A DNA stretch of 64,000 nucleotides from Paenibacillus durus (GCF_000756615.1 NZ_CP009288.1:5270001-5334000); one strand, 5' to 3'. Counted from the stretch's first letter, positions 10,074-18,147 are shown. The notes: generated by a model not told the origin, from the letters alone. Program-made: numbers and translations.

Positions 10074-11243
10074 TTATGAGGTTGTAACTTCCTTCATGCC
10101 TTCAATGAGGATTTGGGCAACCTCCGGCCGGGAGAATTCCGGCGGCGGGCATACTCCTTCACGCAGCATAGCGCGAACTTTGGTACCCGACAAAGCTACA
10201 TGATCTTCTTTGGTATGAGGGCATGTCTTACTTGAAGCCATGTTTCCGCATTTCTTGCAGAAGAAGCTGTGCTCGAAGAACAGCGGCGTAATGTCCAGTT
10301 CTTCAGCAGTGAAGTTCGAGAAAATCTCCTGCGCTTCATACGTGCCGTAATAATCGCCGACACCGGCATGGTCACGGCCTACGATAAAATGGGTGCAGCC
10401 GTAATTTTTGCGGACCATGGCATGGAAAATCGCTTCACGCGGACCCGCATAACGCATGGCTGCCGGGAATACGCCAAGGAACGTCCGGTTCTGCGGATAA
10501 TAATTTTCAAGAAGGGCCAGGTAACTCTTCATGCGGACATTTGCCGGCACATCATCCGACTTCGTCTCGCCCACCAGCGGGTTCAGGAACAGTCCGTCTA
10601 CAATCTCCATTGCAGACTTTTGAATGTACTCATGCGCTCGGTGAACGGGATTCCGGGTCTGGAAGCCTACAACTGTTCTCCAGCCTTTTTCCGCAAAAAT
10701 TTTACGGGTCTTCGCCGGATCAAAATAAAACTCTCCGAATTTCTCCGGCTGCGGACGGTTCAGTACGGTAATCGAACCGCCGACATAAGTTGCATTACGG
10801 GCAAGCAGCTTACTTACGCCCGGGTGCTCCGGATCGGTTGTCTTAAATACATTTTGCGCTTCAACCTGCTGATCGACACTGTAAATGCTCTCGACATCCA
10901 GAAGCCCGTATGTTACGCCGTCCTCTTCACCGACCAAAGCCACTCGCTCGCCGATCGCCAAAGCGGCAGCTTCCTCATCGCTGAGAGACAGTGTAATCGG
11001 AATACTCCACACCGTTCCGTTCGCAAGACGTATATTCTTAACTACGGAATGGTAGTCCTCTTCGTTCAGAAAACCGGTCAGCGGCGAAAATGCGCCGACG
11101 CCAATCAAATCCAAATCGGAAATCGTCCATGTATTAATGGGTATCTTCTTGAATCCTGCCGCTTCCTTAAGCAGCCGTTCTCTCTCCTCGCCCTCAGCTA
11201 TCCGATTAATCAACGTTCCGCCATGCGGAAGGATTGCAGTCAT
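10074..11243 (-). CDS. sat: Sulfate adenylyltransferase (ATP sulfurylase)
   Basis: A 389-residue monofunctional ATP sulfurylase that makes adenosine 5'-phosphosulfate from sulfate and ATP, first step of assimilatory sulfate reduction. The active-site motif QTRNPVHRAHE is near residue 200 and GRDHAG near 290; a C-terminal CKKCG...C cluster suggests a metal site. ATG 11243 follows GAAGGGAAG. It lies 39 bases after cysH and is almost surely in one transcript with it. In B. subtilis sat belongs to the cysH operon far away, so the pair has moved or been inserted between rpsI and cwlD here. No adenylylsulfate kinase follows, consistent with direct APS reduction. Confidence 0.95.
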   Translation of the reverse strand: MTAILPHGGTLINRIAEGEERERLLKEAAGFKKIPINTWTISDLDLIGVGAFSPLTGFLNEEDYHSVVKNIRLANGTVWSIPITLSLSDEEAAALAIGERVALVGEEDGVTYGLLDVESIYSVDQQVEAQNVFKTTDPEHPGVSKLLARNATYVGGSITVLNRPQPEKFGEFYFDPAKTRKIFAEKGWRTVVGFQTRNPVHRAHEYIQKSAMEIVDGLFLNPLVGETKSDDVPANVRMKSYLALLENYYPQNRTFLGVFPAAMRYAGPREAIFHAMVRKNYGCTHFIVGRDHAGVGDYYGTYEAQEIFSNFTAEELDITPLFFEHSFFCKKCGNMASSKTCPHTKEDHVALSGTKVRAMLREGVCPPPEFSRPEVAQILIEGMKEVTTS

Positions 11244-11282
11244 CTATTTTCTTCCCTTCTCTGTTGTAACGATTAATATGTC

Positions 11283-11975
11283 TTACTTGTGCAGCCCACA
11301 CTCCGTCTTATCGGAGCCGGACCAGCGTCCCGCACGCGGGTCTTCACCAGGCATAACGGCGCGCGTGCAATGCTCGCAGCCAATGCTTGGGAAATGACGG
11401 TCATGCAGCGGGTTATAGATCACGTCGTTGCTTCGGATGTAGTTCCATACATCTTCGCTCGTCCAGTCCGCAATCGGATTGAATTTTACCAGACCGAATT
11501 TATAATCATATTCGATCTTCTTCGTATTGGCGCGAGTTGGGGCCTGGTCGCGGCGAATACCGGTAATCCATGCATCGTATTTGGACAGAATCCGCGTCAA
11601 AGGCTCTACTTTGCGGATATTGCAGCATTGGTTCGGTTCTGTTTTCCAAAGTTCCTCGCCATACTGCTGGGCTTGCTCCTCAGGAGTGATTTGTGGGGAT
11701 ACCCGTACAAATTCCAAGTTATATTTCGCTTCGATCTTATCTCTAGTTTCATAGGTTTCCTGGAAGTGAAAATCCGTGTCCAAGTAGAAAATATCGGTAG
11801 ATGGACTTACCTTCTGCAGCATATCAACCAACACAACGTCTTCGGCTCCAAAGCTGCAGGCAAACGTTATATTTGGAAAAGTTTCCACCGCCCAGCGAAT
11901 AATCTCCTCCGGCGTGGCATGCTCTAATTCTTCAGCCTTCACTTTGATTAGCTCTTCTTTTTCAAGCAAATTCAT
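11283..11975 (-). CDS. cysH: Phosphoadenylyl-sulfate / adenylyl-sulfate reductase
   Basis: A 230-residue thioredoxin-dependent reductase making sulfite from APS or PAPS. The P-loop-like SFGAEDVV is near residue 41, the cysteine pair QCCNIRK at 117-118, CEHC at 200-203, and the catalytic ECGLH at 226. The CC...CxxC set binds a [4Fe-4S] cluster and usually indicates use of APS directly. The start is ATG 11975 because GGAGG lies 8 bases before it; the frame extends 15 residues further without support. The gene leads the cysH-sat pair behind its own promoter (12039-12066). Confidence 0.94.
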   Translation of the reverse strand: MNLLEKEELIKVKAEELEHATPEEIIRWAVETFPNITFACSFGAEDVVLVDMLQKVSPSTDIFYLDTDFHFQETYETRDKIEAKYNLEFVRVSPQITPEEQAQQYGEELWKTEPNQCCNIRKVEPLTRILSKYDAWITGIRRDQAPTRANTKKIEYDYKFGLVKFNPIADWTSEDVWNYIRSNDVIYNPLHDRHFPSIGCEHCTRAVMPGEDPRAGRWSGSDKTECGLHK

Positions 11976-12038
11976 TGCATATTCCTCCATCCCAAAATAA
12001 AACTTTAGATTAAATTCCAACTAAGTTAATATGAAATA

Positions 12039-12066
12039 AGTATATAACTTTCCCATGGGATGTCAA
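12039..12066 (-). promoter_or_regulatory. cysH-sat promoter with palindrome in the spacer
   Basis: Minus-strand -35 TTGACA (12061-12066), 16 bases, -10 TATACT (12039-12044). The spacer holds the perfect palindrome TCCCATGGGA (12051-12060), a plausible operator for a sulfur-responsive repressor. The regulator is not identified. Confidence 0.65.
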
Positions 12067-12171
12067 TGATATTTCAGCATTAAAACATTGCAAAATGACA
12101 TTTCCCTATAAATTTAAAAAAATTTGCTTGGGTGATTCAGTTACCGTACTGTAGGAGCTTGGTAATCTAAT

Positions 12172-12203
12172 ATAAAAGCCCCCGGCTGCGAGGGCCAGAG
12201 GCT
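12172..12203 (-). terminator. rpsI terminator
   Basis: Minus-strand AGCCTCTGGC, 7-base loop, GCCGGGGGCT, then TTTTATATT. It ends the rplM-rpsI operon before the sulfur genes. Confidence 0.85.
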
Positions 12204-12228
12204 TGAATTCCTTGATACACAAGGGGAA

Positions 12229-12621
12229 TTAACGTTTCGAGAACTGAGGAGCGCGACGAGCGGCTTTGAGGCCGTACTTCTTACGTTCCTTCATACGTGG
12301 GTCACGAGTCAGGAATCCGGCTTTCTTCAAGGAAGAACGGTATTCCGGATCTGCTTTCAGCAGAGCGCGGGAAATGCCGTGGCGGATTGCGCCGGCTTGG
12401 CCGGAAATTCCGCCGCCGTGAGCGATAACCAGAACATCGTAGCTGCCCAGTGTTTCAGTCAGAGTCAAAGGTTGTTTAACAATCAGTTTGAGTGTTTCCA
12501 AACCAAAATATTCGTTGATGTCGCGTTTGTTAATGACAATGCGTCCTTCACCCGGTACGAGGCGAACACGTGCTACCGAATGTTTACGACGACCTGTCCC
12601 ATAGTATTGTACTTGTGCCAT
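12229..12621 (-). CDS. rpsI: Ribosomal protein S9
   Basis: A 130-residue small-subunit protein with the S9 signature GGGISGQAGAIRHGI in the middle and the conserved C-terminal tail ending in QFSKR, whose last Lys-Arg reaches the ribosomal P site tRNA. It lies 20 bases after rplM, the pairing conserved across bacteria. ATG 12621 is preceded by AGGGAGG. Nothing is unusual about length or sequence. Confidence 0.98.
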   Translation of the reverse strand: MAQVQYYGTGRRKHSVARVRLVPGEGRIVINKRDINEYFGLETLKLIVKQPLTLTETLGSYDVLVIAHGGGISGQAGAIRHGISRALLKADPEYRSSLKKAGFLTRDPRMKERKKYGLKAARRAPQFSKR

Positions 12622-12641
12622 GAAACTGTCCTCCCTTATTC

Positions 12642-13079
12642 TTATCCGCGAAGTTCGTAAACTTCAGGTTTTTGTGCTGCGTGTGGATGCTCGGCGCCGG
12701 CATAAACTTTCAATCTCAGCTTCATCGCGTTACCTTGGCGGGTCTTCGGAATCATGCCGTGAACGGCGGATTCAATTACACGCTCAGGTTTGCTGTTCAG
12801 CAAGGTTTCAGCTGTGGTTACTTTCAGACCGCCCGGATGCAGCGAGTGACGGTAGTATTTCTTGTTTTGCAGTTTCTTGCCAGTCAAATGAATCTTCTCG
12901 GCGTTGATAACGATGACGAAGTCGCCAGTATCCACGTGAGGGGTAAATTGCGGTTTGTGTTTGCCGCGGATCAAAGCAGCGGCTTCACTTGCCAGACGGC
13001 CGAGTGTTTTGCCTTCGGCATCAATAATATGCCAGTTGCGTTCAACTTCGTTCGGCTTCGCCATGTAGGTGGTACGCAT
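12642..13079 (-). CDS. rplM: Ribosomal protein L13
   Basis: A 145-residue large-subunit assembly protein. It starts MRTTYMAKPNEVERNW and contains the family stretch HVDTGDFVIVINAEK and GMIPKTRQG. ATG 13079 follows AAGGAGG at 6-7 bases; an internal ATG five codons later lacks a site. It is the first gene of the rplM-rpsI operon and is preceded by a 140-base leader with its own hairpin, which suggests feedback control as known for L13 leaders in Firmicutes. Confidence 0.98.
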   Translation of the reverse strand: MRTTYMAKPNEVERNWHIIDAEGKTLGRLASEAAALIRGKHKPQFTPHVDTGDFVIVINAEKIHLTGKKLQNKKYYRHSLHPGGLKVTTAETLLNSKPERVIESAVHGMIPKTRQGNAMKLRLKVYAGAEHPHAAQKPEVYELRG

Positions 13080-13173
13080 GAATAGTTCCTCCTTGTTCTC
13101 GTACGAAAATCTCGTATATCTGATTTCTCATCGAAATTACATTTTTGGTTGTTGGGTAAAGCATTTTCAGGGC

Positions 13174-13209
13174 TTTCTTGATCGGGGCTGTGGGATAGCC
13201 ATCAAGAAA
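13174..13209 (-). promoter_or_regulatory. Structured rplM leader (candidate L13 autoregulatory element)
   Basis: In the 5' UTR the minus strand pairs TTTCTTGAT with ATCAAGAAA and inner GGCT with AGCC around ATCCCAC. Its position matches the L13 leader RNA of Firmicutes, but I did not check it against that model. Confidence 0.5.
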
Positions 13210-13220
13210 ACACAACTTTT

Positions 13221-13249
13221 ATTTTACAGGATAACCATACCAAGTGCAA
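13221..13249 (-). promoter_or_regulatory. rplM-rpsI promoter
   Basis: Minus-strand -35 TTGCAC (13244-13249), 17-base spacer, -10 TAAAAT (13221-13226). It lies about 50 bases after the truA stop and gives a leader of about 135 bases. Confidence 0.75.
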
Positions 13250-13300
13250 GAGTTTTTCGATCATTAAATTGTCTTTTTTTTCAGTAAAATTACGTGAATC

Positions 13301-14077
13301 TCATTCTACATCCTGGTAGCTTACATTCCAAAGCGCCAATCCCTTGGCCACTGCGGTCGGGCCGGCGGCCGCCCGGTCGCATGCCGCCAGAATGTCCGCT
13401 ATGGTCTCCGGTTTGCGTTTGCCCTCTCCCACTTGAATAAGCGTCCCCATAATGATCCGTACCATATGCTGCAAAAACCCGCTGCCGGTAATGTAAGTGT
13501 GAATGACTCCCTGATCGGACGAGCCGGGCCTGCACATGCTTCGGTCAATCTCCATATACGCCTCATAAATCGTACGGACATGAGAGGTCTTCGTCGATTT
13601 CCGCGATGCGAAGGAGGTGAAATCATAGGTACCGACCAGAGGGACGAGTCCTTCCTCCATGGCCTTCACATCAAGCGCTACGGGATGATGAAACTGAAAA
13701 CGCCGCTGAAACGGATCCGGGAACCGGTTGCCATTGATCGTGTATCGATAGGTCTTCCGCTTGGCTGCCCGGCGGGAATGGAAAGAGAGCGGCACTTCGT
13801 GCGCTTCCGTAACCACGATATCTTCCGGCAGACGCGCGTTCAGCGCCAGACACCAACGCTCAAGCGGAATACACGAGGCTGTTTCGAAATTAAACGGCTG
13901 TCCATATGCGTGAACGCCGGCGTCCGTACGTCCGGAAGCGGTAATCTTCAACACTTCACCTGTCAGATGGGCAATAGCCTGTTCCAGCTTATCCTGAACT
14001 GTATTGCCTCCGGGCTGAGTCTGAAAGCCGTCGTAGTTCGTACCGTCATAGGTGACTTTCATGAATAGATTGCGCAT
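13301..14077 (-). CDS. truA: tRNA pseudouridine(38-40) synthase TruA
   Basis: A 258-residue pseudouridine synthase modifying positions 38-40 in tRNA anticodon arms. The catalytic Asp is in SGRTDAGVHA near residue 50; TYRY and the late GSGFLQHMVR motif are also family marks. The frame runs 31 residues further upstream, but ATG 14077 is chosen because GGGAGGAG precedes it by 7 bases and homologues start at MRNLFMKVTYDG. The T-run of a strong terminator (14093-14122) ends directly at the ribosome binding site, so truA seems to depend on read-through from rplQ. Confidence 0.95.
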   Translation of the reverse strand: MRNLFMKVTYDGTNYDGFQTQPGGNTVQDKLEQAIAHLTGEVLKITASGRTDAGVHAYGQPFNFETASCIPLERWCLALNARLPEDIVVTEAHEVPLSFHSRRAAKRKTYRYTINGNRFPDPFQRRFQFHHPVALDVKAMEEGLVPLVGTYDFTSFASRKSTKTSHVRTIYEAYMEIDRSMCRPGSSDQGVIHTYITGSGFLQHMVRIIMGTLIQVGEGKRKPETIADILAACDRAAAGPTAVAKGLALWNVSYQDVE

Positions 14078-14345
14078 TTCGGCTCTCCTCCCAAAAAAAA
14101 GAAGCCCCTTCGGGAGCTCCTTCCATTGAACAAGCGGATTTCCGCGGTTTACTGCACGACTGGCGGACACCTATGCAGATATCCGGTAGATCACGCCGTC
14201 GGTAGGAGCCGGGACATGACGCCGCCTCTCCTAAAGAAGAGCCGGGCCATATTCCACTGATACAATAACACGGATCATCCCCTACCCTTCTCCAATAAGA
14301 GATGAATAACAGGGGCAATCGGGAAATCAAGCTTGCTACTATTAA
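14078..14345 (-). other. 268-base non-coding rplQ-truA spacer with hairpins
   Basis: No supported gene is present. On the minus strand CCCCT...AGGGG (around a TCTC/GAGA hairpin), CTCTTC/GGAGAG and GCGG/CCGC hairpins can form before the terminator at the truA site. B. subtilis has three ECF transporter genes in this position. The stretch could be a cis-regulatory RNA or an L17 downstream element; neither was tested. Confidence 0.45.
14093..14122 (-). terminator. Terminator or attenuator directly before truA
   Basis: Minus-strand AAGGAGCTCC, CGAA loop, GGGGCTTCTT (10 bp with G-T pairs) and eight Ts, followed without gap by GGGAGGAG of truA. It would end the rplQ transcript unless overridden. 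Confidence 0.8.
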
Positions 14346-14711
14346 CTAAGCACGGTCTACCAGTTCAAGGTAAACCATAGGTGCCGAGTCGCCGCGACGA
14401 GGTCCGAGCTTCAGGATACGAGTGTATCCGCCTGGACGTTCCGTATAGCGCGGTGCGATTTCAGCGAACAGTTTTTGGATTGCATCCTGCTCTCCGTCGG
14501 CAGTTTCGCGGCGTACGAATGCAGCTACTTGACGACGGGCATGCAGATCGCCCTTCTTCGCTTTCGTGATCAGTTTTTCGGCGATGGTACGAACTTCTTT
14601 AGCTTTCGCTTCCGTGGTTTGGATGCGCTCATATAAGAACAGGTCCGTTACCAAGTCGCGGAACAATGCTTTACGCGCACTGGAATCACGGCCCAACTTT
14701 TGGTATGCCAT
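14346..14711 (-). CDS. rplQ: Ribosomal protein L17
   Basis: A 121-residue large-subunit protein located near the polypeptide exit tunnel. The N-terminal KLGRDSSARKALFRDLVTDL and the C-terminal YTRILKLGPRRGD are diagnostic. It follows rpoA by 33 bases, the standard alpha-operon ending. The next gene truA is 268 bases away, so this is the last gene of the ribosomal superoperon before an attenuator-like hairpin. Confidence 0.98.
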   Translation of the reverse strand: MAYQKLGRDSSARKALFRDLVTDLFLYERIQTTEAKAKEVRTIAEKLITKAKKGDLHARRQVAAFVRRETADGEQDAIQKLFAEIAPRYTERPGGYTRILKLGPRRGDSAPMVYLELVDRA

Positions 14712-14744
14712 GTTTTTCCCTCCTCTACTTCGTCAATCTTACGC

Positions 14745-15689
14745 TTATTCTTCGGTACGAAGACCCAAACCGAGCTCTTCGAGCTTTTCTTGAACTTCTT
14801 CCAAAGATTTGCGGCCCAGGTTGCGGACCTTCATCATATCTTCTTCCGTTTTCGTAGTAAGCTCCTGCACCGTATTGATGCCGGCACGTTTGAGACAGTT
14901 GTAGGAACGAACCGAAAGATCCAGCTCTTCGATTGTCATCTCAAGCACTTTTTCTTTTTTGTCTTCTTCTTTTTCAACCATAATTTCGGCATCCTTCGCT
15001 TCATCCGTAAGACCTACGAACAAAACAAGATGCTCATTCAAAATTTTGGCTCCAAGGCTGACGGCCTCTTCCGGTCTGATGCTGCCATCTGTCCAGATTT
15101 CCATCGTCAACTTGTCGTAGTTGGTCACTTGACCGACGCGGGTGTTGTCGATTGTGTAATTCACACGGGAAATCGGAGTGTAGATGGAATCTACCGGAAT
15201 GACACCGATCGGCTGGTCTTCGCGCTTGTTACGGTCCGCTTGGACATAGCCGCGACCCCGGCCTGCAAAAATACGCATGTGAAGTCTCGCGCCAGGTCCC
15301 AGCGTTGCAATATGAAGGTCCGGGTTAAGGATCTCAACATCGCTGTCCGCACGGATGTCACCTGCGGTTACGACGCCTTCCCCTTCAGCATCAATCTCGA
15401 ACACTTTCTCTTCGTCTGAATGAATCTTCAGGGAAAGAGCTTTGAGGTTCAAAATGATTTCGGTCACGTCTTCCATTACGCCGGGAACGGTGGAGAACTC
15501 ATGCAGAACGCCGTCAATTTGGACCGAGGTCACTGCGGCTCCCGGAAGGGAGGACAGCAGGATCCGGCGAAGCGAATTCCCCAGAGTCGTGCCATATCCA
15601 CGTTCCAGCGGTTCTACTACGAATTTCCCATAGGTTCCTTCATCATTAGCTTCTACGGTCTCAATCTTCGGCTTTTCGATTTCTATCAC
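14745..15689 (-). CDS. rpoA: RNA polymerase alpha subunit
   Basis: A 314-residue subunit. The N-terminal dimerisation domain (about 1-230) contains GYGTTLGNSLRRILLSSLPG; after an acidic linker (EKEEDKKEK) the C-terminal domain (about 245-314) has SVRSYNCLKRAGI and NLGRKSLEEV for UP-element and activator contact. Start is GTG 15689 with AAGGAGG 9 bases before. A 130-base spacer separates it from rpsK, longer than usual in this operon, without a convincing promoter that I could find. Confidence 0.99.
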   Translation of the reverse strand: MIEIEKPKIETVEANDEGTYGKFVVEPLERGYGTTLGNSLRRILLSSLPGAAVTSVQIDGVLHEFSTVPGVMEDVTEIILNLKALSLKIHSDEEKVFEIDAEGEGVVTAGDIRADSDVEILNPDLHIATLGPGARLHMRIFAGRGRGYVQADRNKREDQPIGVIPVDSIYTPISRVNYTIDNTRVGQVTNYDKLTMEIWTDGSIRPEEAVSLGAKILNEHLVLFVGLTDEAKDAEIMVEKEEDKKEKVLEMTIEELDLSVRSYNCLKRAGINTVQELTTKTEEDMMKVRNLGRKSLEEVQEKLEELGLGLRTEE

Positions 15690-15819
15690 GAGTGTAACCC
15701 TCCTTCAACGTCGCTCCTATATGAAACTGTCACCCCATCAGGTGTATCATGTAGTATGCCTAAACAACCATTATTAGCAGATGGTGCCGGATTTATACCA
15801 CATTTACATCGCTGATTCA

Positions 15820-16215
15820 CTATACGCGGCGACGTTTCGGCGGACGGCATCCATTGTGCGGAACCGGAGTGACGTCTTTAATGAGGTTAACTTCAAGGCC
15901 TGCGGCTTGAAGGGAACGGATGGCTGCTTCGCGGCCCGCGCCCGGTCCTTTAACCATAACTTCAACATTCTTCATGCCGTGCTCCATAGCTGCCTTAGCT
16001 GCAACTTCTGCTGCCATTTGGGCTGCGAACGGAGTCGACTTACGGGAACCTTTAAATCCTTGGCCGCCGGAGCTTGCCCAGGAAATAGCGTTGCCGTGAG
16101 GATCCGTGATGGTAACGATGGTATTGTTGAACGTGGAACGGATATGTGCCACGCCGGATTCGATATTTTTACGGTCGCGACGTTTCGTACGTACGACTTT
16201 TTTCGGTTTAGCCAT
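15820..16215 (-). CDS. rpsK: Ribosomal protein S11
   Basis: A 131-residue platform protein. The stretch HIRSTFNNTIVTITD and the C-terminal DVTPVPHNGCRPPKRRRV are characteristic. It is 19 bases after rpsM. ATG 16215 has AAGGGGGG-type purines upstream. No unusual features. Confidence 0.98.
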   Translation of the reverse strand: MAKPKKVVRTKRRDRKNIESGVAHIRSTFNNTIVTITDPHGNAISWASSGGQGFKGSRKSTPFAAQMAAEVAAKAAMEHGMKNVEVMVKGPGAGREAAIRSLQAAGLEVNLIKDVTPVPHNGCRPPKRRRV

Positions 16216-16234
16216 TGTCTCTTATCCCCCCTTA

Positions 16235-16603
16235 TTATTTCTTCTTGTTTGCTACCGTACGACGCGGGCCTTTCCGGGTACGGGCATTCGTCTTGGTACG
16301 TTGACCGCGAACCGGCAAACCGCGACGGTGACGAACACCGCGATAGCAGCCAATCTCGGTAAGACGTTTAATATTCAAGGAAATTTCACGACGCAGGTCG
16401 CCTTCCACTTTGACCGATTTGTCGATCGTTTCACGTAGTTTGCTGACTTCATCTTCCGTCAAATCACGGACACGTGTATTAACATCGATCCCTGTTTCTT
16501 TAAGAATTTTCTGGGAAGTCGTTCTACCGATTCCGAAAATATAAGTCAAGGCGATCTCAACGCGTTTGTCACGTGGTAAATCCACACCAGCTATACGAGC
16601 CAT
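16235..16603 (-). CDS. rpsM: Ribosomal protein S13
   Basis: A 122-residue protein of the small-subunit head that touches the P-site tRNA and forms bridges to the large subunit. The start MARIAGVDLPRDKRVEIALT, the GIGRTTSQKIL helix-hairpin motif and the basic tail TRKGPRRTVANKKK fit fully. It follows rpmJ by 20 bases; ATG 16603 has an AGGGGG-type site. Confidence 0.98.
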   Translation of the reverse strand: MARIAGVDLPRDKRVEIALTYIFGIGRTTSQKILKETGIDVNTRVRDLTEDEVSKLRETIDKSVKVEGDLRREISLNIKRLTEIGCYRGVRHRRGLPVRGQRTKTNARTRKGPRRTVANKKK

Positions 16604-16623
16604 TTTACGCTACACCCCCTTCT

Positions 16624-16737
16624 TTAACCTTGTTTTTGTTTGTGCTTCGGATTTTCACAAATTACCATTACAGTCCCTTTGCGGCGGATGACTTTGCATT
16701 TCTCGCAAATGGGCTTTACAGAAGGTCTTACCTTCAT
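16624..16737 (-). CDS. rpmJ: Ribosomal protein L36 (zinc-ribbon form)
   Basis: A 37-residue protein starting MKVRPSVKP and ending KHKQKQG. Cys11, Cys14, Cys27 and the following His form the zinc ribbon, so this is the C+ form that needs zinc. ATG 16737 follows GAGGTAATA. The gene is 116 bases after infA, a spacer holding two tandem palindromes, and 20 bases before rpsM. Confidence 0.97.
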   Translation of the reverse strand: MKVRPSVKPICEKCKVIRRKGTVMVICENPKHKQKQG

Positions 16738-16754
16738 GCTTATTACCTCCTCAA

Positions 16755-16813
16755 AGTTTTACGCAGTAAAACTAGGTTCGAAAACGCCCGTCAGTTTTAC
16801 AGGTAGTAAAACT
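16755..16813. repeat. Two tandem palindromes AGTTTTAC...GTAAAACT
   Basis: Two copies of an 8-base inverted repeat: 16755-16762 with 16766-16773 (3-base loop) and 16793-16800 with 16806-16813 (5-base loop). They sit in the infA-rpmJ spacer, where most neighbours are packed within 50 bases. Could be operator-like or mRNA-stability hairpins. Confidence 0.6.
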
Positions 16814-16853
16814 GGCTTCAAAAGCATACGTGCATGCTCTGCATAAAGCAGAT

Positions 16854-17069
16854 CTATTTACGGTAAGTTATACGACCTTTAGTTAAATCATAAGGCGATA
16901 ACTGTACGACCACTTTGTCACCGGTCAAAATACGGATAAAGTGCATCCGCAGCTTACCGGATACGTGGGCAAGAATCTGATGACCGTTCTCCAGCTCAAC
17001 CTTAAACGTTGCATTCGGTAACGGTTCAATGACGGTGCCTTCCACCTCAATGACATCTTCTTTGGCCAC
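16854..17069 (-). CDS. infA: Translation initiation factor IF-1
   Basis: A 71-residue OB-fold factor that binds the ribosomal A site during initiation. The core ATFKVELENGHQILAHVSGK and the ending SPYDLTKGRITYRK are standard. The start codon is GTG 17069, with AAAGGAG 7 bases upstream. It begins 2 bases after the KOW protein gene ends, so the two are translationally linked. Confidence 0.98.
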   Translation of the reverse strand: MAKEDVIEVEGTVIEPLPNATFKVELENGHQILAHVSGKLRMHFIRILTGDKVVVQLSPYDLTKGRITYRK

Positions 17070-17071
17070 AG

Positions 17072-17383
17072 CTATTCTCCTTTCTTCATAGCGCTTATTC
17101 CGGCGGAACGCACATAATTCATCACTGCATAACGCAGCTTTCCATTTGTTACCCGGCCGGTTTCATTCAGACTGTTCACAACCTCGCTGCTGACGACCGG
17201 AGTGAACTCCAGATGAAGAATGTTCTTCTTCTTCGGTCCGTCAAACTTGCGTTTGTCTCCGTCCGCAATATACACAAACCTGCTGTCCACAACAGCGATG
17301 ACCACGGCAATCTCTCCGGCTTCCTTGCCTTTGAGTATTTTCACCAATTGACCGACCTGCGGGCTGCTCTCGGCATTCAACAA
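17072..17383 (-). CDS. KOW domain-containing RNA-binding protein
   Basis: A 103-residue protein similar to the small KOW proteins that sit between map and infA in many Bacillales. The N-terminal half has an SH3-like KOW segment (GQLVKILKGKEAGEIAVVIAV), related to L14e-type folds, followed by a basic KKKNILH stretch. The start is one of two adjacent TTG codons (17383 or 17380) after AGGTGATC, which matches the 16S 3' end very well. It lies 7 bases after map and 2 before infA. The exact job is unknown; an RNA or ribosome contact is likely from the fold. Confidence 0.85.
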   Translation of the reverse strand: MLNAESSPQVGQLVKILKGKEAGEIAVVIAVVDSRFVYIADGDKRKFDGPKKKNILHLEFTPVVSSEVVNSLNETGRVTNGKLRYAVMNYVRSAGISAMKKGE

Positions 17384-17390
17384 AGATCAC

Positions 17391-18143
17391 CTACGCATTC
17401 AGTTTCGTGAAAATTTCCATGCCTTCAGGCGTAACCGCCACCGTATGCTCAAAGTGAGCGCACAGCGAACCGTCCACCGTCACGACCGTCCAGTTATCTT
17501 CCAGCGTTCGGACATAACGTTTGCCCGCATTGACCATCGGCTCGATGGCGAGCACCATGCCTGCCTTAAGCCGCGGACCGCGGTCAGCAATGCCGTAGTT
17601 CGGAATTTGCGGTTCTTCATGCAGTTCTGCCCCAACACCATGCCCAACATACTCGCGAACCACCGAGAATCCGGCTTCTTCGATATATTTTTGAATAGCG
17701 TGGGAGATTGTAAACAGGCGCACATCCGGCTTAATCAGCTCAAGGCCTGCATACAGGGAGCCCTCTGTCACATCCAAGAGCCGCTGGGCTTCTTCGGATA
17801 TGCTGCCTACCCCATAGGTCCAGGCGGAATCGCCGTGATATCCCTTGTACTGCGCTCCAATGTCCAGCGATACGATATCGCCTTCCACCAGTTTGCGTTT
17901 GCCGGGAAATCCATGCACCAACTGATCGTTGACTGAAGCGCAAATGCTGGCAGGAAAACCATTGTAGCCTTTGAATGACGGCACAGCACCTTGACTGCGA
18001 ATGTATTGATCGGCGATTCTATCGAGTTCTCCGGTCGTAATCCCAGGCTCGATGGCCTGTGCCATGAGACGGTGAGTCTCGGCAACAATTCGTCCCGCTT
18101 CTCTCATAAAGGCAAGTTCCTGTTCGGACTTACATATGATCAT
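17391..18143 (-). CDS. map: Methionine aminopeptidase type I
   Basis: A 250-residue enzyme that removes the initiator Met from new proteins. All five metal ligands can be seen: the Asp pair in LDIGAQYKGYHGD, His in YVGHGVG, and Glu in AIEPMV and FEHTVAV. ATG 18143 is chosen over a 15-residue longer frame because GAGG lies 8 bases before it. It starts 4 bases after adk and leads into the KOW-infA pair. Confidence 0.97.
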   Translation of the reverse strand: MIICKSEQELAFMREAGRIVAETHRLMAQAIEPGITTGELDRIADQYIRSQGAVPSFKGYNGFPASICASVNDQLVHGFPGKRKLVEGDIVSLDIGAQYKGYHGDSAWTYGVGSISEEAQRLLDVTEGSLYAGLELIKPDVRLFTISHAIQKYIEEAGFSVVREYVGHGVGAELHEEPQIPNYGIADRGPRLKAGMVLAIEPMVNAGKRYVRTLEDNWTVVTVDGSLCAHFEHTVAVTPEGMEIFTKLNA

Positions 18144-18147
18144 TACA

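Noticed and set aside
10269..11276. 335-residue open frame antisense to sat
   Set aside because: No start site and no family features; sat on the other strand is certain.
14140..14170. ACCGCGG before truA as a T-box core
   Set aside because: The flanking TGG of the T-box consensus is missing and truA is not an amino-acid gene.
14046..14330. 94-residue frame across the rplQ-truA spacer
   Set aside because: No ribosome binding site, overlaps the terminator and the truA start, and its composition looks random.
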